Shown here in pieces: positions 4,730 through 5,607 of a stretch of DNA of 5,607 nt (position 1 is its first letter; each line of letters starts with the position of its first letter). The notes beneath the pieces are model-generated. The model was not told the origin of the DNA. It made no database searches and saw nothing but the letters and a program-made list of their open reading frames with translations. This DNA comes from Nocardioides sp. (GTDB taxonomy: Bacteria; Actinomycetota; Actinomycetes; Propionibacteriales; Nocardioidaceae): contig JARICB010000089.1 of the NCBI GenBank assembly GCA_029264225.1, positions 1 through 5,607 of the forward strand, given 5' to 3'. Made by a program: the position numbers and the translations under genes.

Positions 4730-5607
4730 CTACGCCCCGAGGAACGACTTGCGCGGACCGGCCAGGCAGGCGCTCATCCGGGAGACCTGCCCTGCGGTGA
4801 ACATGAACATCGCTGCGTCGTCGACATAGTCCATGTAGTTCATGAACATGTCGCCATGCGGTCCGTTGCTGCAACTGACCTTGGGGTAGGTCGGGGTGCC
4901 GTAGTTGGGGCCCTTGCAGTTGGGCGTGTCCGGGACGCGGTCGCCGCCGCTGCAGTCGAGGGTGTCGCCCCAGATATGGCGCAGGTTGAGCCAGTGCCCG
5001 ACCTCGTGGGTCACGGTGCGGCCCTTGTTGAACGGTGCCCCCACCGTGCCGGTGGTCCCGAACGCCGCGTTGAGGATGACCACTCCATCGGTCGCCTTGG
5101 GACCGCCGGGGAACTGGGCATAGCCCAGGAGTCCGCCACCGAGCGTGCAGACCCAGATGTTCAGGTAGGCGTCGGTAGGCCAAGCCGTCGAGCCGCCCTT
5201 GTTGGCCCGCTTGACCGCATCGCCGGCGCCGAACCAGGCGTGCTCGGTCTGCACCCGGACGATTCCGTTGGTGCGGTTTCCGTCGGGATCCTTCGTCGCG
5301 AGCTGGAACTTGATCTTCGGGTCTCCCACCAGGCCCTGCCACGGCGGGGGCACCTTGGAGACGTCGGGATTGGTGGAGCGGAAGTCATCGTTGAGGACGT
5401 CCATCTGGCTGCGGATCTGGGCCTCGCTGATGTCTTCCTTCGGCTTCTTGTAGACCACGTGCACGACCGTCGGGATCGTGACCAGCTTGCGGGCAACCCG
5501 GGTGGCCTCGCCCGAGGTGATGGCGCGGGCGGTGAAATCTTCAGCGCGTTGCTGGCCGGCCCGGAAGGACGGCTCCTCCTCCAGCAGACGTTCGTACTCC
5601 TGCATGG
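4730..5607 (-). CDS. M43-type zinc metallopeptidase, pappalysin/ulilysin-like (5' end beyond window)
   Basis: Counting from the first visible ATG (5605-5603) there are 291 residues. The extended zinc motif [15 protein letters not shown] (200-214) supplies H200, H204 and H210 as zinc ligands and E201 as the catalytic base; the GD after the third His is typical of MEROPS family M43. A Met-turn is seen in [11 protein letters not shown] (253-263), probably M258. Cysteines C218, C230, C245 and C280 around the active site fit the two disulfides known in ulilysin; C153 is extra. The N-terminal part contains [10 protein letters not shown] (44-53) and NDDFRSTN (72-79), both usual in the family. The frame stays open to the right edge. 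Bacterial homologues, as I recall them, carry a CGTM segment just before this point, and the codon before ATG ends in CC, as Thr (ACC) would, so the real start and possibly a signal/propeptide are outside. Likely a secreted protease, though export is not visible here. The C-terminus at FLGA is complete and the next gene starts immediately. Confidence 0.92.
   Translation of the reverse strand, partial: MQEYERLLEEEPSFRAGQQRAEDFTARAITSGEATRVARKLVTIPTVVHVVYKKPKEDISEAQIRSQMDVLNDDFRSTNPDVSKVPPPWQGLVGDPKIKFQLATKDPDGNRTNGIVRVQTEHAWFGAGDAVKRANKGGSTAWPTDAYLNIWVCTLGGGLLGYAQFPGGPKATDGVVILNAAFGTTGTVGAPFNKGRTVTHEVGHWLNLRHIWGDTLDCSGGDRVPDTPNCKGPNYGTPTYPKVSCSNGPHGDMFMNYMDYVDDAAMFMFTAGQVSRMSACLAGPRKSFLGA

Noticed and set aside
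4443..5342. 299-codon minus-strand frame overlapping the peptidase and the small gene
   Set aside because: It is a shifted reading, Arg/Gly/Pro-rich, with no zinc motif; the two real genes in the region are in other frames.

Overview
The base composition is strongly GC-rich. Codon third positions are mostly G or C, GTG starts are used, and there is a classic lipobox lipoprotein. Together with the gene families present, this points to a chromosomal segment of a high-GC Gram-positive bacterium (Actinomycetota). A Nocardioidaceae-like member is a guess from overall look, not something demonstrated here. There are no rRNA, tRNA, CRISPR, transposase or phage genes in the window.

Layout. (1) 1-846, minus strand: an SPFH-domain protein of the YdjI type, cut by the left edge. 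(2) 847-1017: a divergent intergenic region with a Shine-Dalgarno, a good -10-like box and a 10-bp tandem repeat, all belonging to the SPFH gene. (3) 1018-3138, plus strand: a 706-residue membrane protein of the FUSC (fusaric acid resistance / aromatic acid exporter) superfamily with two membrane halves. (4) 3139-3769: about 630 bp without a convincing gene but unusually rich in inverted repeats: an 8-bp-arm stem, a 19-bp perfect inverted repeat with a nested dyad, a small hairpin, a 22-bp perfect palindrome and an 11-bp palindrome. (5) 3770-4384, plus strand: a secreted lipoprotein of unknown function. (6) 4403-4729, minus strand: a small protein of unknown function, read after and directly abutting (7) 4730-5607, minus strand: an M43-type (pappalysin/ulilysin-like) zinc metallopeptidase whose true start lies beyond the right edge. 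Units 5 and 6 converge, with both stop codons inside one hairpin.

How the genes may work together. The SPFH and FUSC genes share a divergent promoter region and both act at the membrane. In Bacillus subtilis the SPFH protein YdjI belongs to an envelope-stress module with PspA, and FUSC proteins are linked to efflux, so a shared envelope-homeostasis theme is plausible but only inferred. The metallopeptidase and the small protein look like a translationally coupled pair. The small protein could be an accessory factor or inhibitor of the protease, which is the most interesting functional hypothesis here. I saw no clear sign of a wholly new multi-gene system. The best candidates for something undescribed are the protease/small-protein pair and the palindrome-rich intergenic region.
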